NCBI GenBank assembly: GCA_023265625.1
Contig: JAHFST010000013.1
Location: 1-64,000 of the forward strand
DNA from: Deltaproteobacteria bacterium
GTDB taxonomy: Bacteria; UBA10199; JACPAL01; JAHFST01
Length of the DNA: 64,000 nucleotides
Reading direction: 5' to 3'
Both the position numbers and the translations under genes were made by a program. Positions 24,158-32,488 of this stretch are shown here, piece after piece; within the stretch, counting starts at the first letter, position 1; each line of letters opens with the position of its first letter. Below the pieces are notes generated by a model. That model ran no database searches and was not told the DNA's origin. It worked only from the letters and a program-made list of their open reading frames with translations.

Positions 24158-26485
24158 CTATCCTGAGAAATGGTTGCGGATTTTTTTCGATTTTTTTTGT
24201 CCGCGTAACATTTTGACAGCTTGATACACGCCAAAAGTACGGCGCACCGCCTCCGCAAAAACGTCCCGAGGCACTTTTGGGAAAAGGGCGGTGTATCGTT
24301 CGAGTTCTTCGGGATTTAAGGGGCGCCGGTTGAGTTCGAGGTCGGAGACGCTATGGCAGCCGGCAGGTATCGAGAGCTGAGCGGCCATCTCTTCCACGGT
24401 CAGGGCCAATTGGGGGTCGGCTTTGAGCCGTCCCAGATCTTTTCTAAGAAAAAACAGAAGCTCCCCCTGAGACGGGCCGGGGTTCCCTTCGTGGCGCAGA
24501 TAGAGATCAATCTTACCGAGGTCCCCTACCCGGCCGCTGCTTGCATATGTTGTTTGGACCAAAATCGGGCGGCGTGCCCGGAGGGTCTCCCATCGGGGAG
24601 GGACGGTCCCGTGGTAAGGGGTTTTATTGGCGAGGTCGGCCAGTTCTTCCAACGGGATGTTGAATCCGCGTTCGTGGGCCAGACATTGCAACAGGGGGAG
24701 GGTCGGACGCCTTCTGTCCCCCTCCGTGTCACTGAGGGTATCGACATCGTAACCGGTAATCTCGGAAAACCGGAGCAAGCTCCAGCCGCGCAAGATTCTT
24801 TCAAAGACCAGGCGGCGGCCCAATCCCTCTGGATGAGGCCTTTTTGCGCTCTCGATCCAGATCCCTTGTTCTGAAGGACGAACCACCGGGGTGTAGCCCG
24901 TCAGATGGTATTTTTGCTTCTGTGGCACATCGATCAGGCCTCCCGTTGGTGCTTGGATGGGGATCAGGCGCGGCAGGTCCGGAATGGCGGCTAGGAGTCC
25001 TTCCGCGCCCATCTCGAAAAAATCGATGATTCCCCTGGTCACCTTCATGCTCCAAGGGAGGGTCTCATTCTTCTCTACGCGACGTAGGGCGGCCATACCG
25101 GTTGCCGCGATCGGGAAATCGGGTTGTTTCAGTGTACTCTTGACCGTCAATCCTCGACTGACCCGATGCGCCTGCGAGAGTCCACCGAATCCGTAGCGTC
25201 GCAGGTCCTCCATCGGCCGAATTGCCTTGCTCAAACGGAGGGACAGTTTCCCCTTTCTTCGGATGACCTGAAAGTAGGGATCGATCTCTCGCTGATAGAG
25301 AATGTAGGTGAGTACTGCGGCGTCGGCAAGCTCCAGGGCGTTGAGGATTGTCTCCAGGCGTTTGACGGGAAAGAAAAGGCCCGTTCTGGAGATGCCTCGC
25401 ACACTGTCCCAAGAGATTCCGATCGCTTCAAAAAAAACCAGTTTATCAATGCCCAGTCTGCTCATTATTGCTTCCAGATATTGGTCGAAAGACGGCAGTG
25501 GCCCTCCCATCGGACCGATCAGGGGGTCGAGCGATCCGTGTTGTGTCCGGTACATCTTCTTGGCGACGATCAATTGAACGGCGCACCGGTAAGGTTTCGA
25601 GAAACCTTCCTTTTGGGGGAACAGGCAGGTCGCCAGCATGGAGATAGACCTCGGATCCGTCGCCCGAACCTCGCCCCGATTTTGTTTGGTGCGAAGCAGG
25701 GCCTCAAGACGGACCGCCCCCTCTTCCAGTGAAAGCGGACCGGTCGGGACCATAAAGGTGTCCAGTGCCTGCAGGCGACGGATCTCCTCACGCGTCCCCG
25801 CCCGCTCGATGTAGGGAAAATTGGGAAGTTCTTGGAAAGGGTGATTCACGTAGCCATGAGGTTCGTCGGTGGCCCTGGTTGCAGGAATCGGATGGGGGGT
25901 CATCAAAAGATGGCGACACTCCCTATGGATCAGGACAACGAAGTCCAACTGAGACAAGGAGATATGGGCATCGTGTGCGATGCGCCTGTGAAACGCCTGG
26001 TCGTGATCTTCGGATGCGGCGGTCTTGTTGCAGCGATCCCGATCGAGAGAGCGGTTGAAGTGATCCCAAAGCGTGCCCACCATGGACCACACCTTTGGCG
26101 AGAGGTTGGGATGTTTCACCAGGGGTATGAGCATGGGGGCAACCTCCTCCCACGGCAGGAGACGCTTGAGGGTAGGCGATTCTGACATTGCAGCGCCCAT
26201 GTCCTCTTTCATGGCGGTTGGAGGCGATGACAATTGAGAAACCGCAGACGATGTTCGGAAATCATCCCGCATTGCCGCCTCATATCCCTGAGGATGGAGC
26301 AGACGGAGGAGGGGGTTGGTCAAGAAAGGCGGTGATGCCGCGACCGCGGCGACAGATGGTCCGACCGCTCCGGCTGGAAAGAGCGCAACAGCCGCAGGGA
26401 CAATTCCCCCTTGGCGTTGGCTGAAGGCCTGCCAAACCGAACCGAAAATTTTGATAGGTGCAAATAGTGTCGATACGTCCCGCAT
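24158..26485 (-). CDS. 775-aa protein with an array of degenerate XRE-type helix-turn-helix modules
   Basis: Not a known named family. At least three stretches read like Cro/C1-type HTH units: about 335-395 (YLEAIMSRLGIDKLVFFEAIGIS, then RLETILNALEL), about 555-620 (RILRGWSLLRFSEITGYDV, then DTEGDRRRPTLPLLQCLA) and about 675-740 (ELLFFLRKDLG, LTVEEMAAQLSI, SVSDLELNRRPLNPEELERYTALF). Weaker similar units lie near 255-310 and 445-505. The N-terminal 100 residues are Ala/Pro-rich and without a signal. The C-terminus is Lys-rich. It heads a minus-strand cluster with two peptidases and a ligase. The start codon has no clear ribosome-binding site. Confidence 0.7.
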   Translation of the reverse strand: MRDVSTLFAPIKIFGSVWQAFSQRQGGIVPAAVALFPAGAVGPSVAAVAASPPFLTNPLLRLLHPQGYEAAMRDDFRTSSAVSQLSSPPTAMKEDMGAAMSESPTLKRLLPWEEVAPMLIPLVKHPNLSPKVWSMVGTLWDHFNRSLDRDRCNKTAASEDHDQAFHRRIAHDAHISLSQLDFVVLIHRECRHLLMTPHPIPATRATDEPHGYVNHPFQELPNFPYIERAGTREEIRRLQALDTFMVPTGPLSLEEGAVRLEALLRTKQNRGEVRATDPRSISMLATCLFPQKEGFSKPYRCAVQLIVAKKMYRTQHGSLDPLIGPMGGPLPSFDQYLEAIMSRLGIDKLVFFEAIGISWDSVRGISRTGLFFPVKRLETILNALELADAAVLTYILYQREIDPYFQVIRRKGKLSLRLSKAIRPMEDLRRYGFGGLSQAHRVSRGLTVKSTLKQPDFPIAATGMAALRRVEKNETLPWSMKVTRGIIDFFEMGAEGLLAAIPDLPRLIPIQAPTGGLIDVPQKQKYHLTGYTPVVRPSEQGIWIESAKRPHPEGLGRRLVFERILRGWSLLRFSEITGYDVDTLSDTEGDRRRPTLPLLQCLAHERGFNIPLEELADLANKTPYHGTVPPRWETLRARRPILVQTTYASSGRVGDLGKIDLYLRHEGNPGPSQGELLFFLRKDLGRLKADPQLALTVEEMAAQLSIPAGCHSVSDLELNRRPLNPEELERYTALFPKVPRDVFAEAVRRTFGVYQAVKMLRGQKKSKKIRNHFSG

Positions 26486-26522
26486 TTGCAGAGGTATCGT
26501 GTTGTTCGGCGATAAGTTGTGT

Positions 26523-26565
26523 AAAATTTTTTCAATTATTTTGTCCGCTTAACATTTTGACACCC
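26523..26565 (-). pseudogene. Relic of a second copy of the multi-HTH gene's 3' end
   Basis: On the minus strand this reads VKMLSGQNN then stop, against VKMLRGQKK near the end of the 775-aa protein. The nucleotide match extends over about 36 bp, including the T-rich part (24180-24222). It suggests a former tandem paralogue now deleted. Confidence 0.5.
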
Positions 26566-26594
26566 ATAAAAAGCGATGCTAGGACTAACCCGCT

Positions 26595-26909
26595 TCATTC
26601 CGCGGTAGCTTCCGCCGAAGGCGGACCCGCCTCTGGCGGGCAGTGGCATAAAGATAGACATATGTATTATGTTTATGTTTTAACAAGCCTTTTTAATGGG
26701 AAAAGATATGTAGGTTACACAGGCAAGCATCCGGAGCAGAGGCTTCAAGAACATAATAAGGGAGCTAACCAGTTTACGCGCAGTAACGGACCGTTTAAAT
26801 TAGTGTATTCAGAGTTTTATGAAAATAAGACAGATGCGATAAAAAGAGAAAGATTTCTGAAGTCGGGTCAAGGTAGGAAATTGTTAGACGAAGTCATTCC
26901 GCGGTAGCT
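26595..26909. mobile_element. GIY-YIG cassette bounded by a 16-bp copy of the tRNA-Asn 5' end
   Basis: The 16-bp sequence TCATTCCGCGGTAGCT occurs at 26595-26610 and at 26894-26909. The second copy contains the first 12 bases of tRNA-Asn. Between them lie two tandem short hairpins (26611-26625 and 26626-26640) and a GIY-YIG nuclease gene. The arrangement is what an insertion that regenerates the tRNA 5' end would leave. Confidence 0.65.
26662..26907 (+). CDS. Small GIY-YIG endonuclease
   Basis: 81-aa single-domain GIY-YIG nuclease (UPF0213/YhbQ-like). MYYVYVLTS and RYVGYT form the GIY and YIG strands. Catalytic arginine in EQRLQEHN and the glutamate region IKRERFLKSGQGRKLLDEV are present, so it should be active. 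The start ATG at 26662 gives the family's normal N-terminus; upstream in-frame codons would only add junk. Its last codons and its TAG stop (26905-26907) are read from the 5' end of the tRNA-Asn gene. It lies inside the 16-bp duplication described for the cassette. Confidence 0.88.
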   Translation: MYYVYVLTSLFNGKRYVGYTGKHPEQRLQEHNKGANQFTRSNGPFKLVYSEFYENKTDAIKRERFLKSGQGRKLLDEVIPR

Positions 26910-26969
26910 CAGTGGTAGAGTAGGTGACTGTTAATCACTTGGTCGCAGGTTCGAATCCTGCCCGCGGAG
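26898..26969 (+). tRNA. tRNA-Asn (anticodon GTT)
   Basis: Complete cloverleaf. Acceptor TCCGCGG/CCGCGGA, D arm GCTCAGTGGTAGAGT, anticodon loop CTGTTAA with GTT, T arm CAGGTTCGAATCCTG, discriminator G and no encoded CCA. The 5' end is duplicated upstream of the GIY-YIG gene. The 3' end plus terminator is duplicated at 30112. Confidence 0.95.
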
Positions 26970-27023
26970 TATTAAAAAAGCCCTCATTAAGAGGGCTTTT
27001 TTATTTTCTAAAAATGAATCTAT
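26966..27023. repeat. Left boundary repeat (attL-like) of the tRNA-Asn island
   Basis: Starts GGAGTATTAAAAAAGCCCTC, includes the terminator hairpin and ends AATCTAT. Matches 30112-30170. Confidence 0.8.
26975..27002 (+). terminator. Rho-independent terminator of tRNA-Asn
   Basis: Stem gccctc/gagggc followed by TTTTTT, directly after the tRNA. The A-run on the other side makes it bidirectional. A near-identical copy is at 30118-30148. Confidence 0.9.
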
Positions 27024-27040
27024 GTAAACAGGGGACTACG

Positions 27041-27858
27041 TCAACTTACTAAAAACCGCTCATACTTCATCTCATCAAGATCAACGACCACATAAGACAA
27101 TTCATGGAGTTGACCCGGCTGGATGCAAACAGTCCGACCAACTTCCGCAAACCATTTCCCCGTCATCCGAGGCGATTCATGAATATGACCGTGCAAAGTA
27201 AACAAAGGCTGATTTTTTTCAATAAATTTGAAGATGGCCTTTGAACCGACCTCATCGCCGTTGGAACATTTGTCCAGGCCGAGACGTGCCGGCGGCATGT
27301 GGATCACATAAACCGCCTTGGACATATCTTTGGGACGAACAAGCTTCTCCATCTCCTCTTCAATGGTCGGCAGAGTCTTGGCATAGGAAAACCAGTTATC
27401 AATTTCCTTCCATTTGCCTCCTTCCGAAAGCACACCACTTCCGAATTGTTGTTGAAAAACGTAATCATCCGAATCCATCCGGCAGCGGTCCTTCAGGCGA
27501 AAGGGATAATCCGTCACCCAATTCATGCCGATGAATTCGTAACCTTTGATCTCGACTTTGCGCTGGGCGATGCAGTGCACGAAGGGAAAGGCCCGGCAGG
27601 TTTCCTCGAAGAGAGGATCAAAGATCTTCAGATCGTCATTACCCAAATAACCAAGGTAGTGGATTTCAGAATCATTGAAGCCGGCGAAGTGATTCTTGAG
27701 ATAGCCGGTAATGAACTTATCCTGCTCGAACAAATCCCCCTCTTTGGGAAGCATGTCGCCACCATTGACCAAGGCAGCCACGCCGTGGCGTTGAGCGAGC
27801 TCGAGCAAACGATCATATTTCCACCGGCTCCCATGCAAATCTGTGACAAACAAAATCT

Positions 27859-27862
<4 letters not shown>
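27041..27862 (-). CDS. Calcineurin-like metallophosphoesterase
   Basis: 273-aa two-metal phosphoesterase. Motifs in order: DLHG (D-x-H), NGGDML (G-D), YLGNDD (G-N-D variant of GNHD), VIHMPP and LHGHIHES (G-H-x-H). The start is ATG 27862, giving [11 protein letters not shown]; an upstream extension would be inside the exonuclease gene. It overlaps the exonuclease stop by 4 bp (ATGA) and is last in the AbiE-containing operon. Its association with a DEDDh exonuclease and a nucleotidyltransferase toxin suggests nucleic-acid or nucleotide processing; the substrate is unknown. Confidence 0.88.
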
Positions 27863-28421
<559 letters not shown>

Positions 28422-28425
<4 letters not shown>

Positions 28426-29264
28426 GATTTGTGAGCCTTTGCCAGCATTTGATTGACCACTTGAATCACCTCTTCAATCGTGGCCGGGGCATCGGTGATT
28501 TTTGATTTTCTTAAGAATGCAGCCCAATACGCCTGCAAGCGTTCAATGGTTTCCGACGTAAAATCAATAGCCGCGACGGTCTGCGTTTTACGTTTAGAAA
28601 AGGTGACTTCGATATTATGTCTCACAGTCTCAAAGTTCAGAGATTCAAGGCGGGAGAGTTTAAACAGGTCGTAGTAGTCCTTCATCCGCGTGTTCTTGAT
28701 GCCGCGCTTGATGGCAATTTGGAGTTTCTCTGAAAAAATTGTTTCCGGAGGATATGCAAGGATATTGAAATCAGGCCCGATCAAAGGCTGGCCACGATAT
28801 CGAATTCGCTCCAAAGGAATTTTTTTCGCTTCAACCAGGTCGCCAATGGCTAAGTCCATCCGAAGGAGGCCTTTGGCTGTCCCAAGCCTGAAAACACATC
28901 TGATCCGGACGCCGGGATAATCCATTTCCGGATGATTGAGCGGTGCACCGTCCGGCGGATCCCAGATCAACCCGTCGTCCATCGGGATTTCCAAAATACG
29001 GCGAATTGTCGCCAAGACATCCTCAACCTTGTTACTGACCTGGCGGATCGAGAAGTCGAGATCTTTCGTTTGCCGTTCGGTGTCTATCAAGTAGGTCAAC
29101 AGCGACCCACCTTTGAAAATGAATCTTTCCAGAAATTCGGAGGAAGAAAGCTTTGCCAAGAATTGCTCCGCGCCATAGCGATAAAGTAGATCCTGGAAAG
29201 TGATCTTTTCTTCTTTGGCGACGTTCGCCAATTTGGCTCGAATACTTTCGGCTTTGTTTTCCAT
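28422..29264 (-). CDS. abiEii: AbiEii-type nucleotidyltransferase toxin
   Basis: 280 aa. The nucleotidyltransferase signature is intact: FIFKGGSLL (GGS), TKDLDFS (D-x-D), RMDLAIGD (third acidic residue) and the [22 protein letters not shown] motif of AbiEii/AbiGii proteins. It is only distantly similar to the toxin at 15545, so the two are not recent duplicates. It follows its antitoxin gene by 4 bp and overlaps the exonuclease gene. Probably a tRNA- or nucleotide-modifying growth inhibitor released on phage infection. Confidence 0.9.
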
Positions 29265-29268
29265 AAAT

Positions 29269-29850
29269 TCACTCGTCCGACAGAAGGATGGTCATGAGCT
29301 CGTCGAGAGGTTTTCTCATTTTCTTTGCATATCGTGATACCTTATCCAGATCCTTATCTTTCAGTTTCATATAGGCGCGCATCACCTTGTAAGCGGCATC
29401 GATTGGAAGAAGCTTGAAGGCATCTATGACGGATTTTTCACGATCGTAGATGCGCACTTCACGGATGCCGATTTTATGTCGTACAATTCCCATCGAATAG
29501 GAATCTCCTCGTGGGTACACGATCCGATATTCCTGATTCATGATGCGATGCTGTCGGGGAAATGCCAGCCAAATTTTGCGCTCAAATTCATCGGTCAGCT
29601 CGTAGTAATTGAGCGCCGACACGCCGCAAATGACCGCATCGGGGTAAAGAGCGCAGGCTGGGGCGTATTGCTTAAGCGGTTCGCCCATCCAGTCCGTATT
29701 CTTGGAGTAAATGCGCTTGGCCGGTTTATGGAGGGTGTCTTCTTTGACCATCCGGCTCAGAGCCATCTTGCTTATGCCCATATTGAGGGCCTCATAAAGC
29801 GTAATGAAATCGTTTTTTTCAATAAATTTCAGTAGTTTATCTGATGGCAT
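29269..29850 (-). CDS. abiEi: AbiEi-type antitoxin
   Basis: 193 aa. The N-terminal winged helix region (LLKFIEKNDFITLYEALNMG, then MALSRMVKEDTLHKPAKRIY) is typical of AbiEi antitoxins. It is followed by the core with CGVSALNYYELTDE and REVRIYDREKSVIDAFK. It is the first gene of the four-gene operon and likely autorepressor through the repeats at 29859-29919. ATG start with the expected domain beginning immediately. It is shorter than the 264-aa antitoxin at 14754 and belongs to a different AbiEi subgroup. Confidence 0.87.
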   Translation of the reverse strand: MPSDKLLKFIEKNDFITLYEALNMGISKMALSRMVKEDTLHKPAKRIYSKNTDWMGEPLKQYAPACALYPDAVICGVSALNYYELTDEFERKIWLAFPRQHRIMNQEYRIVYPRGDSYSMGIVRHKIGIREVRIYDREKSVIDAFKLLPIDAAYKVMRAYMKLKDKDLDKVSRYAKKMRKPLDELMTILLSDE

Positions 29851-29858
29851 GCCTGGAC

Positions 29859-29919
29859 GTTACTATATTTGACCTTTTATTACAATGGACAAATTTAGTA
29901 ACTATCCAATATGTTACTA
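29859..29919. promoter_or_regulatory. Operator repeats upstream of the tRNA-Asn-island abiE operon
   Basis: An inverted pair TAGTAAC (29896-29902)/GTTACTA (29913-29919) plus a third half-site GTTACTA at 29859-29865, 9 bp from the antitoxin start. Similar TAAC motifs continue at about 29951 and 29971. Fits AbiEi autoregulation. Confidence 0.6.
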
Positions 29920-30028
29920 TCTTGGATAAGTGAGCTCTCTTATCGAAGAGAGTAACTCCTGTTAATAAAGTAACAATGTTTTGAGAAGGTTGTGACTTTA
30001 TTAACCAACTTAGCAAATTCCGTCTAAT
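29920..30028. other. Intergenic stretch upstream of the abiE operon
   Basis: AT-rich leader of the operon with further GTAAC half-sites. No gene seen. Confidence 0.5.
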
Positions 30029-30110
30029 TTAAGCCGCCAAACGCTCGACCATTTCCATGAGATCACGCCCTTCCGGGCTGGTTAAAAAAGTTCGATAATT
30101 GTCTATCGCC
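30029..30110 (-). pseudogene. Fragment of an unknown gene's 3' end at the island boundary
   Basis: A minus-strand frame ending in TAA reads AIDNYRTFLTSPEGRDLM and MEMVERLAA. The composition is protein-like, but the frame is cut off by the right boundary repeat. Possibly the leftover of a gene that once spanned the junction. Confidence 0.4.
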
Positions 30111-30111
30111 G

Positions 30112-30170
30112 GGAGTATTAAAAAAGCCCTCATGTAAGAGGGCTTTTTTATTTTCTAAAAATAAATCTAT
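30112..30170. repeat. Right boundary repeat (attR-like) of the tRNA-Asn island
   Basis: Copy of the tRNA-Asn 3' tail, terminator and flank. Only about five tRNA bases (GGAGT) are present, so no second tRNA is formed. Confidence 0.8.
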
Positions 30171-30217
30171 CCACAGGCTTGTTTTGGTTGTTCTCTTTAT
30201 ATTTTAACTGGTTCCAC

Positions 30218-30276
30218 GCGTGCCTGGCACGATTGTTTGTGGCACGATTGTTTGCGCGTGCCTGGCACGATTGTTT
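30218..30276. repeat. Tandem palindromic repeat GCGTGCCTGGCACGATTGTTT
   Basis: Two full copies (30218-30238 and 30256-30276) with a partial copy (30240-30253) between. Each contains the palindrome CGTGCCTGGCACG. Confidence 0.8.
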
Positions 30277-30291
30277 AAAAAGGACTCTTTT

Positions 30292-31053
30292 TCATTTCGG
30301 CACCGAGATTTGATACTTCGAATCAAAACGCCCACCCTTGACCAAGGATCGTTTGCCCTTTCCCAAGTTTACCCTCGACGGATTGATTTTCTTAACCCAC
30401 GGCAGATTCTGTTTCTCGGCAAGGTAGAGAAAAAGCCTCTTCACCTTGATCGAGCGGCATTGTTCCAAAAGGCTTTGGACAAGCTGTGGCCTGAAAGTGT
30501 TCAATCCTTCCATCAAAAGGCTTGCCTCTTCAAAGGATTCTTCTTGAGGAACAAGATAGAGCATTTCTAAGATAGCTCTCTCCGGAGAAGAGAGCGTGAT
30601 TTCAAAAGTGCCCATGCTTTTCTTGGTCAGTCCAGCCGGCTTTCTTCCCGAAAAGAGATCCGCCATGACGTAATGCAAATCAACTTTTTCTCGAAACGCA
30701 TCAAACCACAATGGCAGTTTCTTTCCAGGCTCTCCAAATAAAAAGACAGGAGGTTTTTCCCCAAGCTGAAGAAAATGCCCATACCCCTGCATTTGAAGAG
30801 CCGTCTTGCCGCCAACGTAAACAAGCAGCTTTGACTGCTCTTGCACCGCAAAGACAGCCCCTTCCCATCCCACCGTGTCACCGCTCCGTATAAAGGCCCC
30901 ATGACCTATTCGGTCGATCCAATTGCTTTTCCGGTAGCATTGAACCAGTTGCCGATAGATGTCTTGCTGTTCAAACCAATGAGAGGTGGCCACCGTTCCG
31001 GCAGGCCAAGTCTTTAATAGATGGTTTATTTTATTCCCCTTACGTCCATTCAT
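30292..31053 (-). CDS. Orphan AbiEi-like antitoxin/regulator
   Basis: About 253 aa with the AbiEi_3-type layout: an N-terminal HTH-like segment (INHLLKTWPAGTVATSHWFEQQDIYRQLVQCYRKSNWIDRIGHG), then VGGKTALQMQGYGHFL and an LSSPERAILEMLYLVP motif of this family. No AbiEii gene follows; downstream is only the repeat cluster and the island boundary. It may be a solitary regulator or a phage-counter-defence antitoxin. Start ATG 31053 (the frame continues to 31089 without a better start). Direct repeats upstream suggest autoregulation. Confidence 0.8.
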   Translation of the reverse strand: MNGRKGNKINHLLKTWPAGTVATSHWFEQQDIYRQLVQCYRKSNWIDRIGHGAFIRSGDTVGWEGAVFAVQEQSKLLVYVGGKTALQMQGYGHFLQLGEKPPVFLFGEPGKKLPLWFDAFREKVDLHYVMADLFSGRKPAGLTKKSMGTFEITLSSPERAILEMLYLVPQEESFEEASLLMEGLNTFRPQLVQSLLEQCRSIKVKRLFLYLAEKQNLPWVKKINPSRVNLGKGKRSLVKGGRFDSKYQISVPK

Positions 31054-31063
31054 AGTTGCTAAT

Positions 31064-31156
31064 TTAGAATAAAATTGAACTAATGGCAAGTTAAGTTTAT
31101 TTTAGATTATAAAAGACATGTTATAATATTCATTTAAGAATAAAATTAAACCAATG
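31064..31156. promoter_or_regulatory. Direct repeats upstream of the orphan AbiEi gene
   Basis: TTAGAATAAAATTGAAC...AATG at 31064-31085 and TTAAGAATAAAATTAAAC...AATG at 31134-31156, separated by an AT-rich segment containing TATAAT-like boxes. Probable operator. Confidence 0.5.
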
Positions 31157-31207
31157 TTTACCATCCTGGGATTAGGCGACCTTGCGAACCGGGCTACTCT
31201 GGAGGGC

Positions 31208-31684
31208 TTACCCCTCCAAAAGTGCCCGCAACATCCACGCCATTTTTTCGTGTTGTTCCATGAGTCCGGTGAGGAAGTCGCTTGTTCCCGCGTCTTGATA
31301 TTTTTCGGCGCAGTCCGTTAGATCTTCCCGCAGTTGTTGGATGATCTTTTCATGATCCTGGAGGAGATTTCCGATCATGGACTGGGCGGAGGGAAATTCG
31401 CCGGGATGTTCTTTGACGCGCGCTTGTCCCAGAAATTCGCTGAGGGTGGCCGAAGACTTCTCGCCCAGGGCCCTGGTGCGTTCGGCGACATCGTCAATGA
31501 TCCCGTCCAACGCTTCATATTGGGACTCAAAAAATTTGTGATATTCCTGAAAATGAGGCCCGGTGACGTGCCAGTGGTAATTCCTTGTTTTTGTGTACAG
31601 GACGTATTCATCGGCCAGCAGTACGTTGAGGATAGCGGCGCTGCCCTTGCGGTTGCTGTCTGAGATGTGGATGTTTGGTTTCAT
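31208..31684 (-). CDS. dps: Dps-family ferritin-like protein
   Basis: 158-aa four-helix ferritin-like protein that forms dodecamers storing iron and protecting DNA from peroxide. The intersubunit ferroxidase ligands are visible: NYHWHVTGPHF (His) and EALDGIIDDVAER (Asp, Glu). Ribosome-binding site ggag. It is the last gene of an operon behind a DUF481 barrel gene (15-bp gap) and MscS. Regulators such as OxyR or IHF sites were not identified. Confidence 0.93.
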   Translation of the reverse strand: MKPNIHISDSNRKGSAAILNVLLADEYVLYTKTRNYHWHVTGPHFQEYHKFFESQYEALDGIIDDVAERTRALGEKSSATLSEFLGQARVKEHPGEFPSAQSMIGNLLQDHEKIIQQLREDLTDCAEKYQDAGTSDFLTGLMEQHEKMAWMLRALLEG

Positions 31685-31699
31685 GGTTTCTCCTTTTTT

Positions 31700-32488
31700 T
31701 TATTCAAATGTGAAAGTCAGGCCGGTTGTTGAGACGGTGTCCAACTTTCTGAACGAGGGGACGGGGCTGTTGTCGAATTGGAGTTTAAATCCAAGGGTGA
31801 GGGCCAGGTGTTTGATGATCTCCACTTTGAGTTGCGTGGTCGACGATACCCGAAAGTTGTTTGCGTTTCTTGCCTCCATGACCGCCGACGTTTCGTTTTC
31901 CACAGAGGTCTTATCCGTGATATTTAAGAGATAATCAAACCCGAAGCTGGCATTGTGAGTCACGCCTTCATTGCGAAAGGGCACCACGCCGGTCTGGCGT
32001 TCGAATTGATACCCGGCTTCGACGCTCAAGCTGTGTTTCGGAGTTTCCAAGAGCTTGTAACCAAGCCCCGTAAAGCCATCAAACTGATGATTGATGCCGG
32101 AGGTCTGGTTAGTCAGCCACCCACCGCCCACGTAGGTGTAGGTCTTCTTGCCAAAGTCCCAAATAACTTTGTCTCTGACGAAGATGTTCCGGCTCGATGT
32201 CGTGGCCGGAATGGCATCGTTGAAAACATCATCGCGCACATAGGTGACGCCCGAAGTGAAAACATTGGTCACCCGGTTTTTCTTTATCTTGAGTTTTTCC
32301 GAGCCGCCCAGCGTGATGCTGTCGGAGTTTCCCGTCAGAATGGTCGCGTTGAGCGTCGTTTCGTTTTGGAACTTCCAGCGGTGACTCGCGGTTTGTGTCT
32401 CTTGAGCTTTCTCTTGAGCGCCAGAGAGAGCGGGAAACAGCAACCATGTGACCGCCAGCACTGAAAGGAGTTTGTGGTAGGATTTCAT
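31700..32488 (-). CDS. DUF481-family outer-membrane protein
   Basis: 262 aa with a clear signal peptide (MKSYHKLLSVLAVTWLLFPALSGAQ) and repeated amphipathic strands ending in a C-terminal aromatic pattern (GLTFTFE), as in DUF481/YdiY-like proteins predicted to form outer-membrane beta-barrels. Substrate or function is not established for the family. The start overlaps the mscS stop by 4 bp, so the two envelope proteins are co-translated. Confidence 0.88.
   Translation of the reverse strand: MKSYHKLLSVLAVTWLLFPALSGAQEKAQETQTASHRWKFQNETTLNATILTGNSDSITLGGSEKLKIKKNRVTNVFTSGVTYVRDDVFNDAIPATTSSRNIFVRDKVIWDFGKKTYTYVGGGWLTNQTSGINHQFDGFTGLGYKLLETPKHSLSVEAGYQFERQTGVVPFRNEGVTHNASFGFDYLLNITDKTSVENETSAVMEARNANNFRVSSTTQLKVEIIKHLALTLGFKLQFDNSPVPSFRKLDTVSTTGLTFTFE

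Noticed and set aside
31195-31220. Hairpin tggaggg/ccctcca at the end of dps as a terminator
   Set aside because: There is no T-run and the stop codon lies in the loop; evidence is too weak.
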